Source: Kaistia soli DSM 19436
Lineage (GTDB): Bacteria > Pseudomonadota > Alphaproteobacteria > Rhizobiales > Kaistiaceae
Direction of reading: 5' to 3'
DNA: 64,000 nucleotides
NCBI RefSeq assembly: GCF_900129325.1
Contig: NZ_FQUP01000004.1
Coordinates: 62,001 to 126,000 of the forward strand
A program made the position numbers and the translations under genes. This document shows, in pieces, positions 24,653 to 32,783 of the stretch (the first letter of the stretch is position 1; each line of letters starts with the position of its first letter). Below the pieces are notes generated by a model. It was not told where the DNA came from, made no database searches, and saw only the letters and a program-made list of their open reading frames with translations.

Positions 24653-25571
24653 GCTTCTCGCGACCTCGACAATGCTCGTCGCCTTGGCGGCGACCGGCGC
24701 CAGCGCGGCCGGCAAGACCTTCGCGCTCATCCAGTATAATCAGCAGGTCTCGTTCTTCACGGACATCACCCGCGGCGCACAGGAGGCTGCCAAGGCCTCG
24801 GGCGACGAGTTGCTGGTGTTCGACGCCAACAATTCCGCGCAGGCCCAGGACAGCGCCTTCGATACCTACATCCAGCAGAAGGTCGACGGCATCATTATCG
24901 TGTCGGTCGACCAGAACGGCGTCATGCCCGCTGTGCGCACCGCTTCCGAGGCCGGCATTCCGGTCGTGGCCGTGGACGGCGTGCTGCCGGAAGGCCCGCA
25001 GAAGGCGCAGATCTCGGTCGACAGCTACACGGCCGGCAAGCTGATCGGCGAGTTCTATGTCGACTACGTCAAGAAGAACATGGGCGGCAAAGTCACCCTC
25101 GGCAGCGTCGGTGCGCTGAACTCCGATCTTCAGAACCTGCGCCAGAAGGGCTTTGACGAGGTCGTCAATGCCGCCGGCGTTGCGACCAGCGTCGGTGTCG
25201 TCGACGGCCGCAATATCCAGGATCAGGCATTGGCTGCGGCCGAGAACCTCCTCACCGGCAATCCCGATCTGCAGACCCTCTATGCGACCGGTGAGCCCGC
25301 CCTGGTGGGCGCGGTCGCCGCTGCAGAAAGCCAGGGACGGACCGACAAGATCAAGCTGTTCGGCTGGGACCTGAGCGCCCAGGCGATCGCGGCGATCGAT
25401 CAGGGCTTCCTCGTCGGCGTGGTGCAGCAGGATCCCTTCCTCGAAGGAAAGAAGGCCGTCGAGGCATTGGTGACCTTGGCCGGCGGCGGCAGCGTCGAGA
25501 AGGAAATCAAGGTGCCCGTGACGATCGTCACGAAGGAGAATGTCGACGCTTTCCGCGCGCAGTTCAAATGA
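24633..25571 (+). CDS. CUT2 sugar-binding protein (RbsB type)
   Basis: A periplasmic receptor of 312 residues: signal peptide MMKSTLKLLATSTMLVALAA with cleavage after ASA, then FALIQYNQQVSFFTDITRGA, VDGIIIVSVDQNGVMPAVRT, IPVVAVDGVLPEGPQKAQIS and KLFGWDLSAQAIAAIDQGFL. Three nearby ATGs exist (24627, 24633, 24636); 24633 gives the best seven-base spacing from GAGGGG. The start overlaps the end of the LacI gene by 20 bases, and the stop overlaps the ATPase start by four. Together with the ribokinase and BtpA downstream, the ligand may be a riboside. Confidence 0.93.
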   Translation: MMKSTLKLLATSTMLVALAATGASAAGKTFALIQYNQQVSFFTDITRGAQEAAKASGDELLVFDANNSAQAQDSAFDTYIQQKVDGIIIVSVDQNGVMPAVRTASEAGIPVVAVDGVLPEGPQKAQISVDSYTAGKLIGEFYVDYVKKNMGGKVTLGSVGALNSDLQNLRQKGFDEVVNAAGVATSVGVVDGRNIQDQALAAAENLLTGNPDLQTLYATGEPALVGAVAAAESQGRTDKIKLFGWDLSAQAIAAIDQGFLVGVVQQDPFLEGKKAVEALVTLAGGGSVEKEIKVPVTIVTKENVDAFRAQFK

Positions 25572-26353
25572 GCGCGCTCAACGTCACGGAGGCGGCTTCG
25601 GCCGCCTCCGGTTCCCCGCCAGCGAGACCTCGGATGCGCGTCCGCGGCATTCGAAAGAGCTTCGGATCGATCGAGGCGTTGCGCGGCGTCGATCTCGATC
25701 TATGGCCCGGCGAATGCCTGGGCCTGGTCGGCGACAACGCCGCAGGCAAATCGACCTTCACCAAGATCCTCGCCGGAACATACCTGCCGGACGCGGGCAC
25801 GATCGAGCTCGACGGCAAGGAAATCGCCTATTCCGGTCCGGCCGAGGCGCGTGGCTACGGCGTAGAGATGGTCTATCAGGACCTCAGCCTTTGCGACACG
25901 ATCGACGTCGCGGGCAACCTCTATCTCGGCCGCGAGATCAGTAAGGGACCGTTTCTGGACAAGGCGGCGATGCAGCGCGGCGCGCATGAAATGCTGCGCA
26001 AGCTGGAGATCCGCATTCCCAACACGGCGCTAAAGGTCGCGCAGCTCTCGGGCGGCCAGCGACAGTCCATCGCCATCGCGCGTTCGGCAGCCTTCGATCC
26101 CAATGTTCTGATCCTCGACGAGCCGACATCGGCGCTCGCCGTGGCCGAGGTCGAGGCCGTGCTCGCCTTGATCAACAGGCTGAAGGCAAAGGGTGTCGCC
26201 GTCGTGCTGATCACGCACCGTCTGCAGGACCTCTTCCGCGTCTGTGATCGGATCGCCGTCATGTATGAGGGCACCAAAGTCGCCGAGCGGGCAATCGCCG
26301 AGACCAATCTCGAGGACATCGTCCGCCTGATCGTTGGAGAGGGGCACCGCTGA
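25568..26353 (+). CDS. CUT2 ABC transporter ATP-binding protein, single ABC domain
   Basis: A 261-residue FrcA-like ATPase: Walker A GDNAAGKST (Ala where Gly is usual, Lys and Ser intact), MVYQDLSLCDTIDVAGNLYL, signature LSGGQRQSIAIARSA, Walker B VLILDEPTSALAVAEV and LITHRLQDLF. ATG 25568 overlaps the binding-protein stop (ATGA) and the TGA overlaps the permease start (TGATG), so translation is tightly coupled. Energises the permease at 26353. Confidence 0.94.
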   Translation: MSALNVTEAASAASGSPPARPRMRVRGIRKSFGSIEALRGVDLDLWPGECLGLVGDNAAGKSTFTKILAGTYLPDAGTIELDGKEIAYSGPAEARGYGVEMVYQDLSLCDTIDVAGNLYLGREISKGPFLDKAAMQRGAHEMLRKLEIRIPNTALKVAQLSGGQRQSIAIARSAAFDPNVLILDEPTSALAVAEVEAVLALINRLKAKGVAVVLITHRLQDLFRVCDRIAVMYEGTKVAERAIAETNLEDIVRLIVGEGHR

Positions 26354-27348
26354 TGACGCTCTATACCGAACGCCAGAGTGGCTCCCGTCTCAGGGACTTC
26401 TTCGAAAGCCACGCGCATGTGCTGTCGATCGCCGTCTTCCTGATCGCTTGCTGCGCGCTGTTCACGTCCATCAACGACGTGTTCCTGTCTCCCGGCAATC
26501 TGCTCAACCTGCTTCGGCAGGCGGCGCCGACGCTGATCGTCGCCGTGGCCATGACATTCGTGATCACCACCGGCGGTATCGATCTTTCCGTCGGCTCGAT
26601 CATCGCCCTCGTCAATGCGTCGGCCGCCCTGCTGCTGCGGGCTGGCTGGGACTGGCCCGTTGTCTCGGTGCTGATGCTGATGCTGGGTGCTGTGATCGGC
26701 CTCTTTCAAGGTTATTTCGTCGCCTATCAGCGCATACCGGCCTTCATCGTCACGCTTGCCGGGCTTTCGGCGATCCGCGGCATCGCGCTGGTGCTGACGG
26801 GCGGCTTCTCGATCCTCATTCCGCCCGGTCTGTTCCTCAGCATCGGACGCGGCACGCTCTTCGGCATTCCGTCGCCTGCTCTGATGGGGCTGGCGGTGGC
26901 GCTGATCGGCTTCATCGTGCTGAACTTTACGGTCTATGGCCGGCATGTCTGTGCCGTCGGCGCCAATGCTGAGGCTGCGCGGCGCGTCGGCATCCCGGCG
27001 AGGCGCGTCGTCGCGTCCGTCTATGTGTGGAGCGGCGTTGCTGCGGCGCTGGCCGCTCTGGTGGTGGCTGCGCGACTGGGCTCCGGCTCGTCCAATGCGG
27101 CTGTTGGCACCGAGCTCGACGTGATTGCTGCGGTGGTGCTGGGCGGCACCTCGCTGATGGGCGGCCGCGGGACCATCGTCGGCACCGTCATGGGCGCGCT
27201 GACGATCTCGGTGATCAGCAACGGTCTCATTCTCTCGAAGATCGATGCGTTCTACACGCAGATCGTGACCGGCGCGATCATCCTGATCGCAATCTGGGTG
27301 AACACCCGCATCTTCGATCAGGTCGGCAGCGTCCGGCGCAAGAGCTGA
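26353..27348 (+). CDS. CUT2 sugar ABC transporter permease
   Basis: A 331-residue RbsC-type membrane protein: FLSPGNLLNLLRQAAPTLIV, MTFVITTGGIDLSVGSIIAL, YQRIPAFIVTLAGLSAIRGI, DVIAAVVLGGTSLMGGRGTI. It is the only permease in this operon, so a homodimer is expected, unlike the two-permease system at 20091-22018. The phosphotriesterase-like gene follows after 12 bases. Confidence 0.95.
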   Translation: MTLYTERQSGSRLRDFFESHAHVLSIAVFLIACCALFTSINDVFLSPGNLLNLLRQAAPTLIVAVAMTFVITTGGIDLSVGSIIALVNASAALLLRAGWDWPVVSVLMLMLGAVIGLFQGYFVAYQRIPAFIVTLAGLSAIRGIALVLTGGFSILIPPGLFLSIGRGTLFGIPSPALMGLAVALIGFIVLNFTVYGRHVCAVGANAEAARRVGIPARRVVASVYVWSGVAAALAALVVAARLGSGSSNAAVGTELDVIAAVVLGGTSLMGGRGTIVGTVMGALTISVISNGLILSKIDAFYTQIVTGAIILIAIWVNTRIFDQVGSVRRKS

Positions 27349-27360
27349 GGGTCCTTCGCA

Positions 27361-28422
27361 ATGAGCGAGCTTTCCGTTGCGCATGTGGGATCTGGGCAGG
27401 TCATGACGGTGACCGGACCCATTTCCGCGGACGCGCTTGGCGTCACGCTGATGCACGAGCACATCCTCAATGACTGCACATGCTGGTGGCATGCGCCAAA
27501 AACGCCCGAGCGCCAGCATCTGGCGTCTAGCTTCGTCTGTATCGAAATCCTCGGCGAGCTCCGCCAGGATCCGTTCGTCAACAAGCACAACATCCGGCTC
27601 GACGACGAACAACTGGCGGTCGCCGAGCTGAAGGATTTCGAGGGCCAGGGGGGCAGGACGGTCGTCGAGCCAACCTGTCAGGGGATCGGCCGCGATCCGC
27701 TGGCGCTGCGCCGCATCTCTGAGGCGTCCAATCTCAATGTGGTCATGGGCGCCGGCTTCTATCTCGCCGGCTCGCATCCGGCCAAGGTCGCGGCCATGTC
27801 TGTCGACGAGATCGCAGACGAGATCGTGCGAGAGGCAACGGTCGGCGCTGATGGAACCGACGTCAAGATCGGCATCATCGGCGAGATCGGCGTTTCAGCG
27901 GCCTTCACCGCCGACGAGGAGAAATCCTTGCGCGGTGCGGCCCGAGCGCAGATACGGACCGGATTGCCACTGATGGTGCACCTGCCGGGCTGGCTTCGGC
28001 TCGGCCACAGCGTGCTCGACATCGTTGCGGCCGAGGGTGCCGACCTAAAGCACACCGTGCTCTGTCACATGAACCCGTCGCATGACGACCTCGGCTACCA
28101 GAGCGAGATCGCAGCGCGCGGCGCCTTCGTCGAATATGACATGATCGGCATGGACTTCTTCTATGCCGATCAACAGGTCCAGTGCCCGAGCGACGAGGAA
28201 GCCGCCCGCGCCATCGTCAAGCTGATCGAGCGCGGGTATGGCGACCGCGTGCTGCTGTCGCACGACGTATTCATCAAGATGATGCTGACGCGCTACGGCG
28301 GCAATGGCTACGGATACATCCTGCGCCATTTCCTGCCGCGGCTCCGCCGCCATGGGGTGTCGGAAGACGCGATCCGCACGCTGCTGGTCAACAATCCCCG
28401 CAGCGTCTTCTCATCCCGATGA
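27361..28422 (+). CDS. Phosphotriesterase-family metal-dependent hydrolase (lactonase-like)
   Basis: A 353-residue amidohydrolase-superfamily protein. Binuclear metal site: LMHEHILNDCTCWW (His-x-His), KIGIIGEIGVSAAF (Glu where classical phosphotriesterase has carboxylated Lys, as in PHP/lactonase members), LPLMVHLPGW (His), TVLCHMNPSHDDLG (His) and VLLSHDVFIKMML (Asp). Such homologues commonly hydrolyse lactones or esters. ATG 27361 follows GAGGG by nine bases, and the gene belongs to the LacI-transporter operon. It converges with the ribokinase. It may open a sugar lactone formed from the imported compound. Confidence 0.9.
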   Translation: MSELSVAHVGSGQVMTVTGPISADALGVTLMHEHILNDCTCWWHAPKTPERQHLASSFVCIEILGELRQDPFVNKHNIRLDDEQLAVAELKDFEGQGGRTVVEPTCQGIGRDPLALRRISEASNLNVVMGAGFYLAGSHPAKVAAMSVDEIADEIVREATVGADGTDVKIGIIGEIGVSAAFTADEEKSLRGAARAQIRTGLPLMVHLPGWLRLGHSVLDIVAAEGADLKHTVLCHMNPSHDDLGYQSEIAARGAFVEYDMIGMDFFYADQQVQCPSDEEAARAIVKLIERGYGDRVLLSHDVFIKMMLTRYGGNGYGYILRHFLPRLRRHGVSEDAIRTLLVNNPRSVFSSR

Positions 28423-28479
28423 TGGCCAGCCGCTAGCATGACCTCCGCTCGCCTCCTCGGAGTGCTCTCCCCTGTCGCC

Positions 28480-29385
28480 TTAGGCGGGCGCCTTCAGCTT
28501 CAGGATGGCCGCGATCTCGTTTCTCGCCGGGAAGGACGCGAGCGTGCCCGCGCGCTGCACTGTAATCGCCGCCGCAAGGCTGGCCGCACGGAGAGCGGCG
28601 ATCCCGGTCATGCGGTGCGTGAACAGACCCGCCGCCAGGACCCCCATGAAAGTGTCGCCGGCGCCCGTCGTGTCGACGACCTCGACCGTGTCGGCGGAAA
28701 CGTGGTGCAGGCCGCTTGCGTCGCAGAAAACGGCGCCCCGACCGCCAAGTGTCACGATGACCTCGCGGACCCCGGCATCGCGCAAGGCCTTTGCCGAGGC
28801 TACGGCGGAGAACTCCTGGCTGAGCGACCGCGCCTCGCCCTCATTGACGACCAGCACGTCGACCATCCCGAGCAGTTCCCCATGGCCGGCATGCAGCGGC
28901 GACGGGTTGAACAGGGTGTGGATGCCGGCCCGGCGCGCTGCGGCAAACCCGGCCCGGGTGGCGTCGAGCGAAAGATTGCCCTGCATCAGGATTTGGTCGC
29001 CGGCGGCAAGGTCTCCGACGAGCGCCTCAACGGTGTCGGGTTTGATCGAGAGGCTGGCGTTGACGGTGCTGACGATGGCGTTCTCGCCATTGGGGTCGAT
29101 GAAGATCAGCGAGCGGTCGGTCGCCGTGGCGGCGATCATCAGCTCATCGACATTCAATCCTTCGGAGGCGAGCGCGTCCGCCACCCAGCGGCCGTCGGCA
29201 TCATTGCCGATCGCGGCCACGAAGCGGACATCCGCGCCTGCACGCGCCGCAACGATTGCCTGATTGGCGCCCTTGCCTCCCAAATCCCGCTTCGGAGCCC
29301 CGGCGATGATCGTCTGGCCGGGCGACGGCCATGTCTCGACGCCCATGGCTTCGTCGACCGTCGCGTTACCCAACACCAGAAGCAT
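28480..29385 (-). CDS. Ribokinase-like PfkB carbohydrate kinase
   Basis: A 301-residue kinase with close ribokinase motifs: MLLVLGNATVDEAMGVETWP, KRDLGGKGANQAIVAARAGA (the GGKGANQA motif), IHTLFNPSPLHAG, VLVVNEGEARSLS and VDTTGAGDTFMGVLAAGLFT with the catalytic Asp. It is encoded opposite to its neighbours: convergent with the phosphotriesterase gene and divergent (25 bases) from the second BtpA gene, so it probably shares a promoter region with the ureide cluster. It probably phosphorylates ribose or a related pentose released by that pathway. Confidence 0.92.
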   Translation of the reverse strand: MLLVLGNATVDEAMGVETWPSPGQTIIAGAPKRDLGGKGANQAIVAARAGADVRFVAAIGNDADGRWVADALASEGLNVDELMIAATATDRSLIFIDPNGENAIVSTVNASLSIKPDTVEALVGDLAAGDQILMQGNLSLDATRAGFAAARRAGIHTLFNPSPLHAGHGELLGMVDVLVVNEGEARSLSQEFSAVASAKALRDAGVREVIVTLGGRGAVFCDASGLHHVSADTVEVVDTTGAGDTFMGVLAAGLFTHRMTGIAALRAASLAAAITVQRAGTLASFPARNEIAAILKLKAPA

Positions 29386-29410
29386 GAGATGCCACCTTGA
29401 AGAGAAAGTA

Positions 29411-30256
29411 ATGTCTCAGACATCTAGCAAAGAAAATAATATCATCAAGAAGATTTTTGGAAGAACGCAGGTCATTATCGGCGTCGTTCATTGTCCGCCT
29501 ATGCCTGGATCTCCACGCTATAAGCGAGATGATTTCAAGATCAGCATAGATAAAGCGGTTGACGATGCGGATAACTACGTTGCCGGCGGTGTCGATGGTC
29601 TTATTATCGAGAATCATGGCGACATCCCCTTCGTCAAGCCGGGCGATATTGGGTATGAGGTGGCCGCCGGCCTCGCCGTGATCACCGACCGTATCCGGCA
29701 GCGCACCGACATCCCGCTCGGGATCAATGTCCTTGCCAATGCGGCGCGTCCGGCCCTGGCCATCGCCAAGACGGCTGGTGCCGCCTTCGTGCGCGTCAAT
29801 CAATGGGCCAACGCCTATGTCGCCAATGAGGGCTTTATCGAAGGAGAGGCGGCATCGGCGCTTCGCTATCGCGCCGCGATCGCCGCCGAGGATGTCGCGA
29901 TCTTCGCCGACGCTCATGTGAAGCATGGCTCGCACGCGATCGTTGCCGACCGTTCGGTGACAGAACTGGTGCGCGACGTCGCGTTCTTCGATGCTGACGC
30001 CGTGATCTGCACCGGCCAGCGGACAGGCGATGCGGCGGCGCTCGACGAGATCCAGACCATGCGCGATGCGACGAACCTGCCACTCCTGGTCGGCAGCGGC
30101 GTCACGCCCGACAATGTCGGCTCCATGCTGCCGCTTCTCGATGGGCTGATCATCGCCAGCGCGCTGAAATCCGGCGGCGTCTGGTGGAACCCCGTCGAGC
30201 GGGGCCGTGTCGAAGCCTTCATGAACAAGGTCCATGCCATCCGGCCGGCCGCTTGA
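29411..30256 (+). CDS. BtpA/SgcQ-family TIM-barrel protein (copy 2)
   Basis: A 281-residue paralogue of the protein at 17255. Shared blocks: GVVHCPPMPGSPRYKRDD, GGVDGLIIENHGDIPFVKPG, VRVNQWANAYVANEGFIEGE and IFADAHVKHGSHAIVADRSV, then LPLLVGSGVTPDNVGSM and GGVWWNPVERGRVEAFM. ATG 29411 is chosen because a purine-rich AAGAGAAAG precedes it and the N-terminus (MSQTSSKENNIIKKIFG) leads into the first strand. The first 230 bases are markedly AT-richer, with different codon choice from the rest, which suggests a mosaic gene. It is the first of a six-gene run ending at 34806. Reaction unknown. Confidence 0.88.
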   Translation: MSQTSSKENNIIKKIFGRTQVIIGVVHCPPMPGSPRYKRDDFKISIDKAVDDADNYVAGGVDGLIIENHGDIPFVKPGDIGYEVAAGLAVITDRIRQRTDIPLGINVLANAARPALAIAKTAGAAFVRVNQWANAYVANEGFIEGEAASALRYRAAIAAEDVAIFADAHVKHGSHAIVADRSVTELVRDVAFFDADAVICTGQRTGDAAALDEIQTMRDATNLPLLVGSGVTPDNVGSMLPLLDGLIIASALKSGGVWWNPVERGRVEAFMNKVHAIRPAA

Positions 30257-30266
30257 GGAATTCTCC

Positions 30267-30920
30267 GTGACCCAATCGAAGACCCCGCTCTCCGAGCGCA
30301 TCCGCGTCGCAAGCCAGCCGGCCTGGGACGGGATGCAGGAGCACCCATTCGTCACCGCGATCGAGGCCGACAGGCTCTCTGACGCCGAGTTCCGCGCCTA
30401 TCTGATCTACGAATGCGACTTCGTCGAAACGGCGATGCTGATCTTCGGCCACATGTTGGTGAAAGCCCCCGGCCTTGAAGAAAGACGTTGGCTGGCCGGC
30501 GTGCTGCAGGCTCTCGCGGTCGAGCAGATCGGCTATTTCGAGACGACTTTCGCAAAGCTGGGAATCACAACTGAGGTGCGTGCCAAGGCGATGCCGCCCT
30601 CGGTTCTCGCCTTCCGCGATGGCATGCTGAAGATCGCGGCCGAGGGCAATTATCTCGACGGGGTCGCCATCATGCTCGCGGCCGAATGGATGTACGCGAC
30701 GTGGTGCAGCCGGGCCGCGAAATGCACGATTTCGAACCCTGTGCTCAAACGCTGGGTAGACCTCCATGCAGAGCCCGAATTCCTGGCGCAGGCCGATTGG
30801 CTGCGCCGGCAGATCGACAGCGCCACGCCGGCGCTGGAACCGCAACTGGCGGCGAGCTTTCGCCATGCGCTGGAACTGGAAATCGACTTCCACACCGCCC
30901 CGCTGGAAAGGACCGCGTGA
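30267..30920 (+). CDS. TenA/thiaminase-II-like protein apparently lacking the catalytic Cys
   Basis: A 217-residue all-helical protein of the TenA/PqqC fold: PLSERIRVASQPAWDGMQEH, RAYLIYECDFVETAMLIFGH, AVEQIGYFETTFAKLG, GVAIMLAAEWMYATWCSRAA. TenA enzymes with thiaminase activity carry Cys in an LPC-x-W segment; here the aligned segment is MLAAEW with Ala, so it may belong to the TenA_E class or have a new role. GTG 30267 has GAGGA seven bases upstream. The stop overlaps the hydantoinase ATG. There is no TPP riboswitch or thiamine gene nearby; the context is ureide breakdown instead. Confidence 0.78.
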   Translation: MTQSKTPLSERIRVASQPAWDGMQEHPFVTAIEADRLSDAEFRAYLIYECDFVETAMLIFGHMLVKAPGLEERRWLAGVLQALAVEQIGYFETTFAKLGITTEVRAKAMPPSVLAFRDGMLKIAAEGNYLDGVAIMLAAEWMYATWCSRAAKCTISNPVLKRWVDLHAEPEFLAQADWLRRQIDSATPALEPQLAASFRHALELEIDFHTAPLERTA

Positions 30921-32377
30921 TGCAGGACGACTATGATCTGGTGATCCGAGGCGGCACGGTCGTCAGCGCGACGCAGGTATTCCGCGCCGATGTGGCGATC
31001 CGCGGCGAAACCATTGCGGCTATTGGCGATGGTCTGCGCGCTCCGAAGGAAATCGACGCCGGCGGCCTGCTGGTCATGCCGGGAGGAGTCGACACCCATT
31101 GCCATCTCGATCAGGTCGAGCCCGGCATGGGTTATGGCGCCGAGAACTTTTTCAGCGGCAGCCAATCGGCCCTGCGCGGCGGCACGACCTCGGCGATCTC
31201 CTTCGTCACCCAGTTCAAGGGCGAGCCGATCCGGGAGGTACTGGCCGAAACGCTCAGGCGCGGGCGCCGCTCGATCATCGATTACAGCTTCCACCAGATC
31301 ATCACCGATCCGAGCGACGAGGTGATTGCGGAGATTCCGGCCGTCGTGGCCTCGGGCATACGAAGCCTGAAGGTGTTCCTGACCTATGATGGCGCGCGGC
31401 TCGACGACCGGCAGTATCTGAAGGTGCTGGCTGCGGCGAGGCGCGAAGGCGCGATGACCGTCGTGCATTGCGAAAACTACGACGCCATCGGCTGGATGAC
31501 GGAACAGCTTCTCGCGGCGGGGCTGACGGCGCCAAAATATCATGCCTGGTCGCGGCCGAAGGTGGTGGAACGCGAGGCCACCTACCGGGCCATCGCGCTG
31601 GCCGAACTGGTCGATACGCCGATCCAGGTCTTCCACGTTTCCTGCGCGGAAGTGGCCGAAGAAATCGCGCGGGCCAAGCTGCGCGGCCTCAAGGTCTGGG
31701 GCGAAACCTGCCCGCAATATTTCGCGATCAGCGCGGCCGACATGGCACGCGAGAATTTCGAGGGTGCGAAATACATGTGCAGCCCGGCCCCGCGCGACGT
31801 CCAGGACCGGGAGGGACTGTGGGAGATGATGCGGCGCGGCGTCCTTGACGTCGTCTCGTCGGACCACAGCGCCTTCAATTTCACTGGCGCCTTCGCCAAG
31901 GACATGAATGGCCGCGACGCGCCGTTCCGCGATATTCCGAACGGCGTTCCGGGTGTCGGAACGCGCATGCCGCTGCTGTTCTCCGAAGGCGTGGTCAAGG
32001 GGAAGATCGACCTTCCAACCTTCGTGGGCCTGACGGCGACCAATCCGGCCCGCATTTTCGGCCTCGAAGGCAGGAAGGGCGCGATCGTGCCCGGAGCCGA
32101 CGCCGACATCGTCTTATGGGATGCTGCCAAGACGCGGACGGTCACGAATGCCGATCTGCACCACGCGGTTGACCACACGCCCTATGAGGGCCGCGAGGTG
32201 ACCGGCTGGCCGGTCGTCACGCTCAGGCGCGGCGAAGTGGTGATGCGTGACGGCGAGGTGACCGGCGCGGAGGGAAGCGGCGCGTTCCTGGCCCGCGGCC
32301 CCTACGCCATCGCCACGCCGACCGGGCATCTCCCCAATGGCTTCGACGCTTCCACCGCGACGCTCGCAACGACCTGA
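30920..32377 (+). CDS. Hydantoinase/dihydropyrimidinase-family cyclic amidohydrolase (possible allantoinase)
   Basis: A 485-residue binuclear zinc hydrolase. Ligands: MPGGVDTHCHLDQVEPG (His-x-His), GIRSLKVFLTYDGARLDD (carboxylated Lys, and the Tyr of hydantoinases), TVVHCENYDAIGWM (His), QVFHVSCAEVAEEI (His) and VVSSDHSAFNFTGAF (Asp). It opens cyclic diamide rings such as dihydropyrimidines, hydantoins or allantoin. The motifs look closer to D-hydantoinase, yet the adjacent ureidoglycine aminohydrolase and allantoate amidohydrolase make allantoin or a relative a strong candidate. It starts at ATG 30920, overlapping the TenA-like stop by one base. Confidence 0.92.
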   Translation: MQDDYDLVIRGGTVVSATQVFRADVAIRGETIAAIGDGLRAPKEIDAGGLLVMPGGVDTHCHLDQVEPGMGYGAENFFSGSQSALRGGTTSAISFVTQFKGEPIREVLAETLRRGRRSIIDYSFHQIITDPSDEVIAEIPAVVASGIRSLKVFLTYDGARLDDRQYLKVLAAARREGAMTVVHCENYDAIGWMTEQLLAAGLTAPKYHAWSRPKVVEREATYRAIALAELVDTPIQVFHVSCAEVAEEIARAKLRGLKVWGETCPQYFAISAADMARENFEGAKYMCSPAPRDVQDREGLWEMMRRGVLDVVSSDHSAFNFTGAFAKDMNGRDAPFRDIPNGVPGVGTRMPLLFSEGVVKGKIDLPTFVGLTATNPARIFGLEGRKGAIVPGADADIVLWDAAKTRTVTNADLHHAVDHTPYEGREVTGWPVVTLRRGEVVMRDGEVTGAEGSGAFLARGPYAIATPTGHLPNGFDASTATLATT

Positions 32378-32395
32378 TTCACGCAAGGACCTCAA

Positions 32396-32779
32396 ATGAA
32401 CGACATCACCCGCGTCGCGATCGACGAGATGCCAACGAAATCCAAGAACGCCATCTACCATTTTCCAGGCGGCGGCGGTCTCTTGTGGTGCGTGGCGACC
32501 TCCGAGGACCTGTCGCTCGACCTGCCGCAGCAGGCGGAAAATGCGCTCGGCGTCATCGACCGCTATCTGAAATCCTACGGCCTCGACCGCACCCGCATCG
32601 TGCGCGCCGAAGTGATCGTGACCGACCATGGCCGCAAGCCGGAATTCGATGCCGTCTGGGCGAAATGGATGCCAGAGGGCAAGGGCCCCGTACGCTCCTT
32701 CGTTCAATCGGTCATGCCTGATGGCGACCAGGTCGAAATCATCATGACGGTCGCTCTGCCGGCCGACTTCAAGGGTTGA
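32396..32779 (+). CDS. RidA/YjgF-family deaminase-like protein
   Basis: A 127-residue trimeric-fold protein: AIYHFPGGGGLLWCVATSED, QQAENALGVIDRYLKSYGLD, RIVRAEVIVTDHGRKPEFDA, MPDGDQVEIIMTVALPADF. The usual Arg that binds the carboxylate of imines in the RidA subfamily (near the C-terminus, in a (C/R)VE-type motif) is not obvious; the equivalent reads QVEIIMTVAL. Members near pyrimidine or ureide genes (for example RutC-like) hydrolyse reactive enamines or aminoacrylates. It lies 18 bases after the hydantoinase and four before the ureidoglycine aminohydrolase. Confidence 0.87.
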   Translation: MNDITRVAIDEMPTKSKNAIYHFPGGGGLLWCVATSEDLSLDLPQQAENALGVIDRYLKSYGLDRTRIVRAEVIVTDHGRKPEFDAVWAKWMPEGKGPVRSFVQSVMPDGDQVEIIMTVALPADFKG

Positions 32780-32783
32780 GCCG

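Noticed and set aside
25921-27777. 618-codon minus-strand frame
   Set aside because: Antisense of the ATPase, permease and phosphotriesterase genes, all of which have complete motifs.
30200-30270. TPP riboswitch upstream of the TenA-like gene
   Set aside because: The gap to the preceding gene is about 10 bases and there is no THI-box-like sequence.
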